A stretch of 64,000 nucleotides of DNA from Peribacillus sp. FSL P2-0133 (GTDB taxonomy: Bacteria; Bacillota; Bacilli; Bacillales; DSM-1321), in assembly GCF_037975445.1 (NCBI RefSeq), contig NZ_CP150254.1:2354001-2418000 (forward strand). The letters run 5' to 3'. Below the pieces are notes generated by a model. That model did not search any database. It saw only the letters and a list, made by a program, of their open reading frames with translations, and was not told where the DNA came from. Position 1 is the first letter of the stretch. Every line of letters begins with the position of its first letter. Position numbers and translations under genes: made by a program. This document shows, one piece after another, positions 36,373 through 45,449 of this stretch.

Positions 36373-37695
36373 ATGTTGAGAAATAACTATCGTTATTTTA
36401 TCATTTTTATGATTATTGTTATTACAATCATAAATTATATTGATAGAGGTGCACTTTCATATGCCCAAGCTGAAATAATCAAGGAGTTCAATTTAGATCC
36501 AGTAAGTTGGGGAGCGATCCTGGGGTATTTTGGATATGGATATATATTCGGTGCACTATTTGGTGGTGCTTTAGCAGATAAGAAAGGCCCTAAATTCATG
36601 TGGATCATTGCCGGAACTACATGGTCTTTTTTTGAAATTGGGACAATATTCGCAGGTCACATAGGTGCAGCATTATTTGGAGGCTCTGCCTTGGCAGGAT
36701 TTGCGGTGTTTCGTGTTTTATTTGGTTTAGCTGAAGGACCTACCTTATCAACGATGAACCGAACGATGGCAAACTGGGTATCTCCTAAAGAAAAAGGGTT
36801 TGCTGTAGCACTTGGATTAGTTGGAACGCCAATTGGAGCATTAATTACTGCACCCATCGTAGTAGGTCTTCTAACATTCACTAACTGGAAAGTAACATTT
36901 GTTATTCTCGGTATATTAGGCTTTATTTGGGTAGCAATTTGGAACAAAGTATTTACAAACTTACCTGAAGATCATCCAAGAGTCTCGAAAACCGAACTAG
37001 AAGAAATTCGAAGAGCAGATATTTTAATAAAAGGTGAGACGAAATTAGACGAACAAATAAATGTACCATGGTACCATTTTTTTAAAAACCCTACGTTAGT
37101 ATTTAATGCAATTGGATATTTTGCCTTTTTATATGTAAATATTTTATTACTTACATGGACCCCAAAATATCTGCAAGATGAATTTAATTATTCACTTTCT
37201 TCACTTTCATATATTGGGATGATTCCCTGGGTAGGAGCTATTATCACTGGATTATTAGGTGGTAAAATCTCGGATATATTACGCAGGAAAACAGGGAATT
37301 TACGAATTGCCAGATCTTGGTTCACAGTAGTCTCATTATTTTGTACAGCTGTATGTTTTATGTTGATTCCGACTGTCGAGAGTGCGGCGGCCGTACTTGC
37401 TTTAATGTGTATAGGAAATGCCTTTAATTATTTACCTAATTCCATTTATTGGATCGTGGTTCTAGATACAGAACCGAATAAAGCTGGAACATTTGGCGGG
37501 GTAACTCATTTCATTGCCAATCTGGCTACCATTATTGCCCCTACCTTGACAGGAAGTCTTGTCGCCATATATGGATATAATGCCATGTTTATTGCAGCAT
37601 CAATAGCCGTCACGATTGGTATGATAGCCATGGTTTTCGTGAAGCCTGGCAAACAAGGTAACACATCGGAAACCACCAATAATATGGTTAGCTAA
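36373..37695 (+). CDS. MFS transporter, ACS (GudP-like) type
   Basis: A 440-residue, 12-helix carrier with the start NYRYFIIFMIIVITIINYID, the RGALSYAQAEI block, FRVLFGLAEGPTLSTMNRTM and a central loop with TNLPEDHPRVSKTELEEI. This is the glucarate/galactarate and organic-anion branch of the ACS family. AAGGAG precedes the ATG. It lies between hutI and its decayed copy, so it was probably brought in by, or survived, a duplication of this locus. The carried compound may be an imidazole acid such as urocanate or a related anion, but this is only suggested by place. Confidence 0.87.
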   Translation: MLRNNYRYFIIFMIIVITIINYIDRGALSYAQAEIIKEFNLDPVSWGAILGYFGYGYIFGALFGGALADKKGPKFMWIIAGTTWSFFEIGTIFAGHIGAALFGGSALAGFAVFRVLFGLAEGPTLSTMNRTMANWVSPKEKGFAVALGLVGTPIGALITAPIVVGLLTFTNWKVTFVILGILGFIWVAIWNKVFTNLPEDHPRVSKTELEEIRRADILIKGETKLDEQINVPWYHFFKNPTLVFNAIGYFAFLYVNILLLTWTPKYLQDEFNYSLSSLSYIGMIPWVGAIITGLLGGKISDILRRKTGNLRIARSWFTVVSLFCTAVCFMLIPTVESAAAVLALMCIGNAFNYLPNSIYWIVVLDTEPNKAGTFGGVTHFIANLATIIAPTLTGSLVAIYGYNAMFIAASIAVTIGMIAMVFVKPGKQGNTSETTNNMVS

Positions 37696-37751
37696 GATAA
37701 GGCATAAATGGATGATATTGATTACGGATTATGTATTTCACTTTCAGAAGA

Positions 37752-37942
37752 AGTTTACAAGAGGAGCATCCGATTGATCTTGTTCCTACTTTTATGAGAG
37801 CCCATGGGTTCCAAAGGATATAAAGGCTGTGAGCATGAATTTGTCGAGTAAAAACCCTCTTTAAGGCCATTTGTTAAGAGTGATTCCTAAAGCCTGACTG
37901 TCCTTTAAGAATCACTAAAAAAGATAAGGCCTTGCTCTTCAG
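37752..37942 (+). pseudogene. Decayed partial duplicate of hutI
   Basis: Bases 37752-37850 closely match hutI bases about 35105-35205 (shared runs such as GAGCATCCGATTGAT, GTTCCTACTTTTATG, ATGAATTTGTCGA). Bases 37888-37942 match hutI's 3' end and the sequence after its stop at about 35861-35911 (AAAGCCTGACTG, ATTCACTAAAA with changes). The middle of the gene is deleted and small indels break the frame. This is a direct nucleotide-level repeat inside the window. Confidence 0.8.
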
Positions 37943-38136
37943 TCAATGTCTACCCATTTCAGCAGATGAATTGGGCTTTTAGAAGTATTTATCCACATGT
38001 AATGGTGTTGAATAGTAGGATGGTGGTTTATCATCCTACCCATTGGCAGCGTTAAACACTTTACTGCTTTACAGTGAAATTAAATGAAAGTGTTTTAAGG
38101 AAATGTGGAAATGAATCTCCATGTGGAGGGAATTTT

Positions 38137-38289
38137 ATGTGGGTAATCACCATCCATTCGAAAAATGGCATAAAAATGTTTGAGTTTACTACAGAAAAGG
38201 AAGCTAGGGAAAAATTTGAGGTAATAGAAGGCTGTAAAATCCTTAGTGAAGTCATTTATTTCAATGATAAACAATTGATCGAATCCTAA
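38137..38289 (+). CDS. Small conserved-looking protein, 50 aa
   Basis: MWVITIHSKNGIKMFEFTTE begins a 50-residue soluble protein with a predicted strand-strand-helix-strand order (later EKEAREKFEVIEGCKILSEV). The frame starts further up, but ATG 38137 has GGAGGG six bases before it. Similar short proteins occur widely in Bacillus genomes as far as I recall; function unknown. The 300 bases after it hold no other gene. Confidence 0.6.
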   Translation: MWVITIHSKNGIKMFEFTTEKEAREKFEVIEGCKILSEVIYFNDKQLIES

Positions 38290-38591
38290 AACTATATTTT
38301 CATAATTAAATAGAAATTAAAAGGTAGAATCGTTTGAAATAAATTATAAAAAGATTACTATTTCATAATATTCTTTGCCGAAATAGTACTAGTCTTAACC
38401 ATAAAATGAAAACTACCTATAAGTGCAATATTTCTAACAGGTGTACATTCCTTGTTTGGAAGGTCAGTAAAATATCATTTTTTAGTGTGAACTGAAATCT
38501 ATTCATTTAATTTCAGGGTCAATACCGGAGTACTGCAGTAAAATTTTTTTTGATCCATAAATCTGATAAATCAAAAAATGGAGGGGATTCT

Positions 38592-39977
38592 TTGAACGAA
38601 CAAAAATATACTATAGACGATGCCCCATTTAATAAGTTTCATTTTCGTATTGCTGGCCTTACCTTTGGATCAAGCTTCTGTGATGGTTATTCACTTGGAA
38701 TCATTGCGATGGCTCTGACAGTACTTGGTCCTCAATTGGAGTTAAATGCAATGTGGACTGGATTGATTGGAAGTTCTGCATTAATCGGTCTTTTTGGGGG
38801 AGCGTTGGTACTTGGAAGACTTTCTGATCGTATTGGCAGACAGAAAATCTTTCTCGTAAACTTTTTACTGATCACGATTGCTACTATTTTACAATTTTTT
38901 GTTAGTGGTCCAGAAGAACTTCTCATTTTACGGTTACTAATTGGTTTTGGACTTGGAGGAGATTATGCTGTCGGTACGACTCTACTCGCCGAGTTTTCAC
39001 CAAAAAAATATCGCTCCTCGCTCCTCGCGTCCATAAATGTAGTATGGACGCTTGGATATGTAGCTTCAAACTTTGTTGGTCATTACCTGGGACAGGTTGG
39101 GTCAGACTCATGGCGTTGGATGCTTATTAGTGCTGCCATTCCAGCTGTTGTGGTTTTAATCTTAAGAATAGGAACGCCTGAATCACCAAGATGGCTTGTC
39201 AGCATGGGGCGTGTCGAAGAAGCTCGCCAGATAGTAAAAAAACACCTTGGATCGAACGTTGAAATGGGAGAAACGTTTACTGGTACGGAAAATCAAAAGA
39301 CTCTAGGATTTAGTGGACTTTTCAGCAAAAAGCTTCGTAAACGTACGGCTTTTGGTGGAATATTCAAATTAACTCTTGTTATTCCGTACTTTGCAATCTA
39401 CACTTTCCTTCCGTCGATACTAAGTACAATGGGTTTTGAACAAAACTTTTTTGCCGATACGATGCTGAATCTATTCTTGCTTGTTGGGGCAATTTTCGGA
39501 CTTTGGTTGCTCGCGAAATTTTCTCGTAGAGGATTTACCATCGGGGCTTTTACGATCCTTACTGTTTCATTGTTTTCACTCAGCTTCTTACACAATGGTT
39601 CTCAATTCTTAATGTTGACAGCCTTCTTGATCTTTACATTTTTCATGTCAGCAGCATCAAACCTTACATTAGTATACCCAGCAGAGCTTTTTCCAACTGA
39701 GATTCGTGGATCTGGAATAGGTATGGTTACGGCCATTAGTCGGATTGGTTCTGCAATTGGTACATTTCTGCTGCCTATTAGTCTAAATTCATTCGGATTA
39801 AGTACATCAATGATTGGTATGGCTGTGGTTCTGCTAATCGGTTTGATTGCATCGATTGCCTGGGCACCTGAAACGAAGAATCTTTCCTTGCATGAAGCGA
39901 GTGACCCATTACTAGAAGCGGGGAACTTTTCGAAGGGAACCGATATTCCCTTTACAGAAAATAAGAAAATAACATAA
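38592..39977 (+). CDS. MFS transporter, sugar/aromatic-acid:H+ symporter type
   Basis: A 461-residue, 12-helix carrier of a different branch from the ACS proteins: LGRLSDRIGRQKIF (RxGRR-type loop 2-3), the long RLLIGFGLGGDYAVGTTLLA helix 4 motif, PESPRWL after helix 6 and PAELFPTEIRGSGIG near helix 10. This is the pattern of the KgtP/PcaK/YceI-like porters. TTG 38592 is the start with GGAGGGG seven bases upstream. It is followed after 75 bases by the HutH-like gene, so it probably brings in that enzyme's substrate. Confidence 0.87.
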   Translation: MNEQKYTIDDAPFNKFHFRIAGLTFGSSFCDGYSLGIIAMALTVLGPQLELNAMWTGLIGSSALIGLFGGALVLGRLSDRIGRQKIFLVNFLLITIATILQFFVSGPEELLILRLLIGFGLGGDYAVGTTLLAEFSPKKYRSSLLASINVVWTLGYVASNFVGHYLGQVGSDSWRWMLISAAIPAVVVLILRIGTPESPRWLVSMGRVEEARQIVKKHLGSNVEMGETFTGTENQKTLGFSGLFSKKLRKRTAFGGIFKLTLVIPYFAIYTFLPSILSTMGFEQNFFADTMLNLFLLVGAIFGLWLLAKFSRRGFTIGAFTILTVSLFSLSFLHNGSQFLMLTAFLIFTFFMSAASNLTLVYPAELFPTEIRGSGIGMVTAISRIGSAIGTFLLPISLNSFGLSTSMIGMAVVLLIGLIASIAWAPETKNLSLHEASDPLLEAGNFSKGTDIPFTENKKIT

Positions 39978-40052
39978 GATTAATTTCTAAATGAGAAGGA
40001 CCAAAACTTTTTTCTCCTTCTTGATGAGTCAAAGGAGAGGAGCTGTGTAAGG

Positions 40053-41612
40053 ATGACAATGACCGATTGTTTACATCCTAAAGATATTAAAGAGGTTGAA
40101 CTAGGTGACGGTGCAATCTCAATCAATGAGATGATAGCGGTTGCAAGATATGGTGCAATCGTTACCTTCACACAGGCGTATTGTGAAAGGGTGGATCAAT
40201 CACGAAGCTTAATAGAAAAGTTTTTAGATGATAATAGATTGATTTACGGTGTGACGACAGGGTTTGGCAGTAATATGACGGAGGTGATTTCTCCAGAAGA
40301 CGCAGAAACCCTTCAACGGAATATTGTTCGTTCTCATGCTGTTTCGGTTGGGGAACCTCTTGAAAAAGAAGTAGTAAGAGCCATTCAATTGATGATACTT
40401 GTAAACTTAGGTCAAGGCTATTCAGGTGTCCGTTTACAAGTATTAAAGCTGATCGCTTCACTGTTAAATCACGATGTACTTCCCTATGTTCCAGGTGATG
40501 GGTCAGTGGGATATTTGTCTCCTGAAGCACACATGGCCTTATTGTTGATCGGGGAGGGACGGGCGTGGTACAACGATGAGCTTCTATCGGGAAAGGATGC
40601 GCTAGCCAAATCTGGATTAAAGCCTGTAACGCTTGGGTGTAAAGAAGGACTGGCTCTCATAAGCGGAACTCCTTCCGTCACTGCCCTGGCTGCTCTGGCT
40701 TTATACAATAGCATGCAAGCAGCGAAAACCGCAGACATTACGGGAGCTATGTCCTTAGAAGTGCTAAAAGGTACAATAAAAGCATTTGATCCCCGTCCCC
40801 ATGCATTGAAAAAACATGAGGAACAGGCAAAGACAGCCAGAAATGTCACACGGATTCTTGAAGGCAGCCCAATCATTGATACATACAAGGAACATAGATT
40901 ACAAGATGCGCTTAGTTTACGATGCATTCCACAAGTCCATGGAGCCATCAAAAGAGTTTTGAAAGACGCTGCTGTTTCAATTGAGAATGAAATGAACTCT
41001 GTTAGTGACAATCCTTTGATTTTTCCGGAAGAGGAAGATGGGATAGCACTCATGGCTGGAAATTTTGATGGTTCATTTGTTGGGATATACGCAGATACGA
41101 TTTCCATAGCGCTAGCAAACTTAGCAAAAATAACAGAACGCAGAATAGATCGGCTTGTAAACCATCACCTAAGTGAATTACCTAATTTTTTAGTGGTTAA
41201 TCCAGGTTTAAATAGTGGCTACATGATTCCACAATATACAGCTGCAGGGCTATTGAATGAAATCAGGGTGCTCTCGCATCCAGCCACGATAGATAATATC
41301 CCTACATGCGCAAATCAAGAAGACGTGATAAGTTTTGCTTATTTCGCTTCGAAGAAAGCCTATCAAATCTCAAAGAAACTTGAATATATTTTAGCCATTG
41401 AACTGATGACGGCAACGCAAGCAATGGATTTTCATCTACCATTGAAACCGTCACCGGTTACGGAGGGCGTATATCATTTAGTTCGGAGCCAAGTCCCGAT
41501 GGTGGAAGAAGATCGCTTTTTTCACCCTGACATTGAATCGATTTATAGACAAATTCATGAAGGGGAAATAGTTATGCTAGTTGAAAAGGCGATTGGGGAA
41601 ATGGAGTTCTAA
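40053..41612 (+). CDS. Histidine/aromatic ammonia-lyase homologue lacking the MIO triad
   Basis: A 519-residue member of the HAL/PAL superfamily over its full length: IYGVTTGFGSN (Tyr65), RSHAVSVG, SDNPLIF and CANQED (Glu423) are present. The segment that should read GSVGASGDLAPLAH is GSVGYLSPEAH (150-160): exactly the Ala-Ser-Gly that cyclises to the MIO electrophile is missing, in frame. Two further active-site residues differ: Asn of the ALINGT motif is Ser204 (ALISGT) and the Tyr of QDPYSLRC is Leu287. It is therefore unlikely to be an ordinary histidine ammonia-lyase, although automatic annotation would say hutH. MIO-less members such as ergothionase eliminate trimethylamine instead of ammonia. 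ATG 40053 or 40059 may start it. Confidence 0.85.
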   Translation: MTMTDCLHPKDIKEVELGDGAISINEMIAVARYGAIVTFTQAYCERVDQSRSLIEKFLDDNRLIYGVTTGFGSNMTEVISPEDAETLQRNIVRSHAVSVGEPLEKEVVRAIQLMILVNLGQGYSGVRLQVLKLIASLLNHDVLPYVPGDGSVGYLSPEAHMALLLIGEGRAWYNDELLSGKDALAKSGLKPVTLGCKEGLALISGTPSVTALAALALYNSMQAAKTADITGAMSLEVLKGTIKAFDPRPHALKKHEEQAKTARNVTRILEGSPIIDTYKEHRLQDALSLRCIPQVHGAIKRVLKDAAVSIENEMNSVSDNPLIFPEEEDGIALMAGNFDGSFVGIYADTISIALANLAKITERRIDRLVNHHLSELPNFLVVNPGLNSGYMIPQYTAAGLLNEIRVLSHPATIDNIPTCANQEDVISFAYFASKKAYQISKKLEYILAIELMTATQAMDFHLPLKPSPVTEGVYHLVRSQVPMVEEDRFFHPDIESIYRQIHEGEIVMLVEKAIGEMEF

Positions 41613-41620
41613 AAAAAGAT

Positions 41621-41666
41621 GGAAGCTGTTTTACTTTATTTTATAGAGTAAAGGGGCTTCCTTTTT
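41621..41666 (+). terminator. Terminator after the lyase homologue
   Basis: GGAAGC/GCTTCC with inner TTTACT/AGTAAA pairing and five T. Confidence 0.7.
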
Positions 41667-41740
41667 CATTAATGATTATATGAATGATTGCTGTTAAACT
41701 AGAATGATTGAATGATTCATCTAAAAAGGAGGGAAGCAAG

Positions 41741-42868
41741 ATGCACTATGATGTAATTGTAATTGGAGCTGGATCTATGGGAATGTCTTCGGGTTATTAC
41801 CTTTCAAAAAAAGGACAAAAAGTATTATTATTGGATTCCTTTGCTCCTCCTCATAATAAGGGCAGCCATCACGGGGAAACAAGAATTATTAGACATGCTT
41901 ATGGTGAAGGTAGGGAGTATGTTTCGTTAGCACTTAAAGCCCAAAAGCTATGGGGTGAATTGGAAAGAAATTCGGGGGAACAATTATTTCTTCCAACTGG
42001 GGTCCTGAATGCTGGAAGCGAAAATTCCACTTTCATTAAACAAGTGAAAGCGGGGTCAAAGGAATATGGTTTACCAATGGAAATCTTGGATTCACATGAA
42101 ATTCATGATAGATGGCCTGGTATAACACTGCCAGAAGATTACATTGGGTGCTATGAATCGACTTCGGGCGTGTTGAAAAGTGAAGAGTGCATTAGAGCGT
42201 ATCAACAACTTGCGAAATCTAATGGTGCCGACATAATTGTAAACAGTGAAGTAAGGAAGATAGTTGTTCATGGCGATGGGGTCACGGTTAAAACGGATGA
42301 ACAGACATTCCACTCAGAATCTTTAGTGGTTGCAGTTGGAGCATGGGCCCCGAAAATACTGGCGATGTTAGATTTAAATCTGCCGCTAGAACCCATTAGA
42401 AAAACATTTGCTTGGTTTCATGCAAATGAAAAATTATATAATCATAATGATTTTCCGGCTTTTTCTTTTGATACTTCAATTGGTACATACTATGGCTTTC
42501 CTAGTATAAATGGTTCTGGATTGAAAATAGGGAGACATGATGGAGGAAACCGTATAAATCCTGATGGCTGTATTGAAGGGTTTGGTGAATTGGGTGATGA
42601 TGAGGGGGATTTGGTGAAGTTTTTACGGAAATATATGCCTGCTGATCAACAAATGAAATATGGGAAAACTTGCATCTACACCATGACCCCTGATGAGCAT
42701 TTTATAGTGGATAAACATCCTTATTATCCACATATTGCTATAGCAGCGGGTTTCTCTGGACACGGTTTTAAATTCAGCAGTGTCATGGGTGAAATTTTGA
42801 GTGACTTGATTATCTCCGGTACTAGCAAGGAAGATATTTCATTGTTTTCTATTAATCGATTTAATTAA
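41741..42868 (+). CDS. Sarcosine oxidase / N-methyl amino acid oxidase family (MSOX/SolA)
   Basis: A 375-residue flavoprotein. The FAD dinucleotide motif VIVIGAGSMGMSSGYYLSKK starts the protein, followed by SHHGETRIIRHAYGEG (flavin and substrate Arg block) and the C-terminal AAGFSGHGFKFSSVMGE, where in monomeric sarcosine oxidase the covalent-FAD Cys occurs nearby. Here that stretch has no Cys, but CIYTMTPDEHF (TCIYT) carries the usual conserved Cys. The enzyme demethylates N-methyl amino acids to give formaldehyde and peroxide. AAGGAGGG lies before ATG 41741. Next to the MIO-less lyase it suggests a methylated amino acid as substrate of the locus. Confidence 0.87.
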   Translation: MHYDVIVIGAGSMGMSSGYYLSKKGQKVLLLDSFAPPHNKGSHHGETRIIRHAYGEGREYVSLALKAQKLWGELERNSGEQLFLPTGVLNAGSENSTFIKQVKAGSKEYGLPMEILDSHEIHDRWPGITLPEDYIGCYESTSGVLKSEECIRAYQQLAKSNGADIIVNSEVRKIVVHGDGVTVKTDEQTFHSESLVVAVGAWAPKILAMLDLNLPLEPIRKTFAWFHANEKLYNHNDFPAFSFDTSIGTYYGFPSINGSGLKIGRHDGGNRINPDGCIEGFGELGDDEGDLVKFLRKYMPADQQMKYGKTCIYTMTPDEHFIVDKHPYYPHIAIAAGFSGHGFKFSSVMGEILSDLIISGTSKEDISLFSINRFN

Positions 42869-42958
42869 TAATGAGAAGACTTGAAAAAAATATTTCGCCA
42901 TCGAGATGAAAATACAAAATCACAAGTTTAACTTGAACCTGCATATAGAATGAAAATC

Positions 42959-42999
42959 AAAGTCGTTGATTCCTTGTCATAGGAATCAACGACTTTTTT
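42959..42999 (+). terminator. Terminator after the oxidase gene
   Basis: Perfect 16-bp stem AAAGTCGTTGATTCCT and complement, T-run after it. Confidence 0.88.
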
Positions 43000-43172
43000 A
43001 ATCAGCAAAAAAAGGTTTAGTACTTGTTTTTGCCGGTCTATTGATATTACATCTATGTATTATTTTTTTACATTAATCTATGTAAATAATCTTCTGTTTA
43101 ATCAAAGATAATAGTAGAAGAAAACATAAATGATATTCAAGATTAATGAAAAAATACAAAAACATATGTTAG

Positions 43173-43263
43173 GTTAGCTAACAATTGTATTGTCGAAATA
43201 AAAAAAACATGCTAGAATAAGAATATTCCGAAATATGAAACGTCAATTCCGAATTTCGGAATT
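43173..43263 (+). promoter_or_regulatory. Promoter and operators of the pxp operon
   Basis: A palindrome GTTAGCTAAC (43173-43182) is followed by TTGTCG, 17 bases, TAGAAT (43190-43218). Just downstream lie a half-site TTCCGAAAT (43226) and the perfect 19-base palindrome AATTCCGAATTTCGGAATT (43245-43263). Its position over the early transcript implies repression. The B. subtilis homologue is under KipR (IclR family); no kipR is in this operon. Confidence 0.55.
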
Positions 43264-43349
43264 TTATAAAATTATGAAAGTGAAATATTTTTATCTACAT
43301 ATTTATAGGTTTTATTGTTCGAAATTTCTGTAAATAGGAGGAGTGTACA

Positions 43350-44111
43350 ATGAATACAGTTGATTTGAATTGTGATTTAGGAGAGAGCTTTGGCACATAT
43401 CGAATTGGAAATGATGCAGAGATTTTGGATTATGTAACATCTGTCAATGTTGCTTGTGGATTTCATGCTGGCGATCCGACCGTTATGAGAAAAACGGTTC
43501 AGCTTGCTTTAGAGAAAGAAGTAAAAATCGGAGCCCACCCAGGTTTCCAGGATTTAATAGGTTTTGGCAGACGCAATATGAATATTTCACCACAGGAAGC
43601 TTATGATATTGTTGTCTATCAAATTGGTGCATTAAATGGCTTTTTGCAATCTGAAGGCGGGAATATGCAACATGTTAAACCACATGGTGCTTTGTACAAT
43701 ATGGCGGCAAAGAATAAAGAGTTGTCTCTTGCCATAGCTGAAGCAGTATACAAAATTAATCCTGAGCTCATTTTATTTGGCTTGTCGGGCAGTGAATTAA
43801 TACGTGCTGGACAGACCATTGGATTACAAACGGCTAGTGAAGTGTTTGCGGATCGGACATATCAACAAGATGGTTCATTGACTTCTCGTATGAAAGCGCA
43901 TGCAATGATAGAAAATGATGATGATGCTGTTGCACAAGTAATTCGAATGGTTAAAGAAGGAAAGGTTTTATCACAGCAAGGAACTGATGTGGCTTTAAAG
44001 GCAGATACAATTTGTATTCATGGGGACGGAGCACATGCTTTAACCTTTGCTCGTCTTGTAAAAAAATCCTTAGAAATATCTGAAATTACAGTTAAGTCTA
44101 TTTCTACATAA
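43350..44111 (+). CDS. pxpA: 5-oxoprolinase subunit A (LamB/YcsF family)
   Basis: A 253-residue LamB/YcsF protein with [40 protein letters not shown] and KPHGALYN, the metal and substrate blocks of the family. With PxpB and PxpC it forms the ATP-dependent prokaryotic 5-oxoprolinase that opens pyroglutamate to glutamate. AGGAGG precedes the ATG. First gene of a five-gene operon in the B. subtilis order ycsF-ycsG-ycsI-kipI-kipA. Confidence 0.94.
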   Translation: MNTVDLNCDLGESFGTYRIGNDAEILDYVTSVNVACGFHAGDPTVMRKTVQLALEKEVKIGAHPGFQDLIGFGRRNMNISPQEAYDIVVYQIGALNGFLQSEGGNMQHVKPHGALYNMAAKNKELSLAIAEAVYKINPELILFGLSGSELIRAGQTIGLQTASEVFADRTYQQDGSLTSRMKAHAMIENDDDAVAQVIRMVKEGKVLSQQGTDVALKADTICIHGDGAHALTFARLVKKSLEISEITVKSIST

Positions 44112-44140
44112 AATCACAAACATCTAGGAGGTAGATTTCA

Positions 44141-45370
44141 TTGGAGCCAATCAAAAATACGACAGATCAGAAAAAAAATCATTCTAAGCCAAAAAATAAC
44201 CGGACATTATTGCTAGGTGCAGCATTTCTTATGGCAACATCAGCCATAGGACCAGGTTTTTTAATGCAGACAACTGTTTATACCCAAAGTCTTGCAGCAA
44301 GTTTTGGGTTTGTTATCCTTATTTCAGTTATTCTTGATATTTTTGCACAAACAAATGTATGGCGCATTATTGCTGTATCTGAAAAACGAGGACAAGAGAT
44401 TGCAAACATGGTTCTTCCAGGACTAGGTTATGTTCTAGCGGCACTCATAGTTATGGGGGGGCTAGCATTTAATATAGGGAACATCGCAGGAGCTGGACTT
44501 GGTCTAAATGCGATGATTGGAATTTCCCCAACAACTGGAGCAGCAATTAGTGCAGTTATTGCAGTATTAATATTTGTAGTAAAAGAAGCGGGAAAAGCTA
44601 TGGACCGCTTTACACAAATCGCAGGCTTTTTTATGATCTGTTTGATGATATATGTTGCATGGACAACTTCTCCTCCAGTTGGAGAAGCAGTAGTGAAGAC
44701 ATTTGCACCTGATAAGATTGATATTATCGCAATCGTTACATTAGTTGGGGGATCTGTGGGTGGCTATATTACATTTGCTGGCGGTCATCGTCTATTGGAT
44801 GCAGGAGTGAAAGGTGTCGGAGCACTGCCACAAGTAACAAAGAGTTCAGTAATGGGTATTTTAATAACCACAGTTATGCGAGTTGCATTATTTTTAGCAG
44901 TTCTAGGTGTTGTATCTAAAGGCTTGCAAATTGATTCAGAAAACCCTGCGGCATCCGTTTTTCAACTTGCTGCTGGAAATGTAGGTTATAAAATGTTTGG
45001 TATTGTTATGTGGGCTGCAGCAATCACATCAGTAGTTGGTGCTGCATATACTTCTGTTTCGTTTATCAGAACATTCAGCGAAAAAATAAATAAAAAGGCT
45101 AACTGGATTATCATTGGCTTTATAGTCGTATCGACCATTTGCTTTCTATTAATTGGTCAACCGGTTAAAGTACTACTTGTAGTAGGGGCAATTAATGGTC
45201 TGATTTTACCAATTGCACTTGGTACACTTTTAATTGCGGCATATAAGAAGAATATTGTGGGTGATTATAAACATCCTTTATGGTTGACGATTTCCGGCGT
45301 ATTTGTGGTAATCATCATGGCGTTAATGGGCGTATATACATTAATGAAACAACTGCCCGCTCTTTTTTAA
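44141..45370 (+). CDS. NRAMP-related transporter, YcsG-like
   Basis: A 409-residue membrane protein with about 11 helices. The start SAIGPGFLMQTTVYTQSLAA resembles the NRAMP first helix, but the DPGN metal-binding motif is replaced (GPGFL), which agrees with a role other than metal uptake. It sits between pxpA and ycsI as in B. subtilis, so it is probably the 5-oxoproline carrier of the operon, an inference from context. TTG start with AGGAGG upstream. Confidence 0.86.
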   Translation: MEPIKNTTDQKKNHSKPKNNRTLLLGAAFLMATSAIGPGFLMQTTVYTQSLAASFGFVILISVILDIFAQTNVWRIIAVSEKRGQEIANMVLPGLGYVLAALIVMGGLAFNIGNIAGAGLGLNAMIGISPTTGAAISAVIAVLIFVVKEAGKAMDRFTQIAGFFMICLMIYVAWTTSPPVGEAVVKTFAPDKIDIIAIVTLVGGSVGGYITFAGGHRLLDAGVKGVGALPQVTKSSVMGILITTVMRVALFLAVLGVVSKGLQIDSENPAASVFQLAAGNVGYKMFGIVMWAAAITSVVGAAYTSVSFIRTFSEKINKKANWIIIGFIVVSTICFLLIGQPVKVLLVVGAINGLILPIALGTLLIAAYKKNIVGDYKHPLWLTISGVFVVIIMALMGVYTLMKQLPALF

Positions 45371-45449
45371 TGATACATCAATAAAACGGGGTGGAAGTGG
45401 CGTGCTAGTTTGTCACTGACTCCTAGTTCTTAATAGGAGATGAATATTA

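Noticed and set aside
40484..41107. 207-residue open frame antisense to the lyase homologue
   Set aside because: It lies wholly inside a well-supported gene in the opposite strand, has no ribosome binding site, and its Ser-rich reading is typical of antisense of a Bacillus gene.
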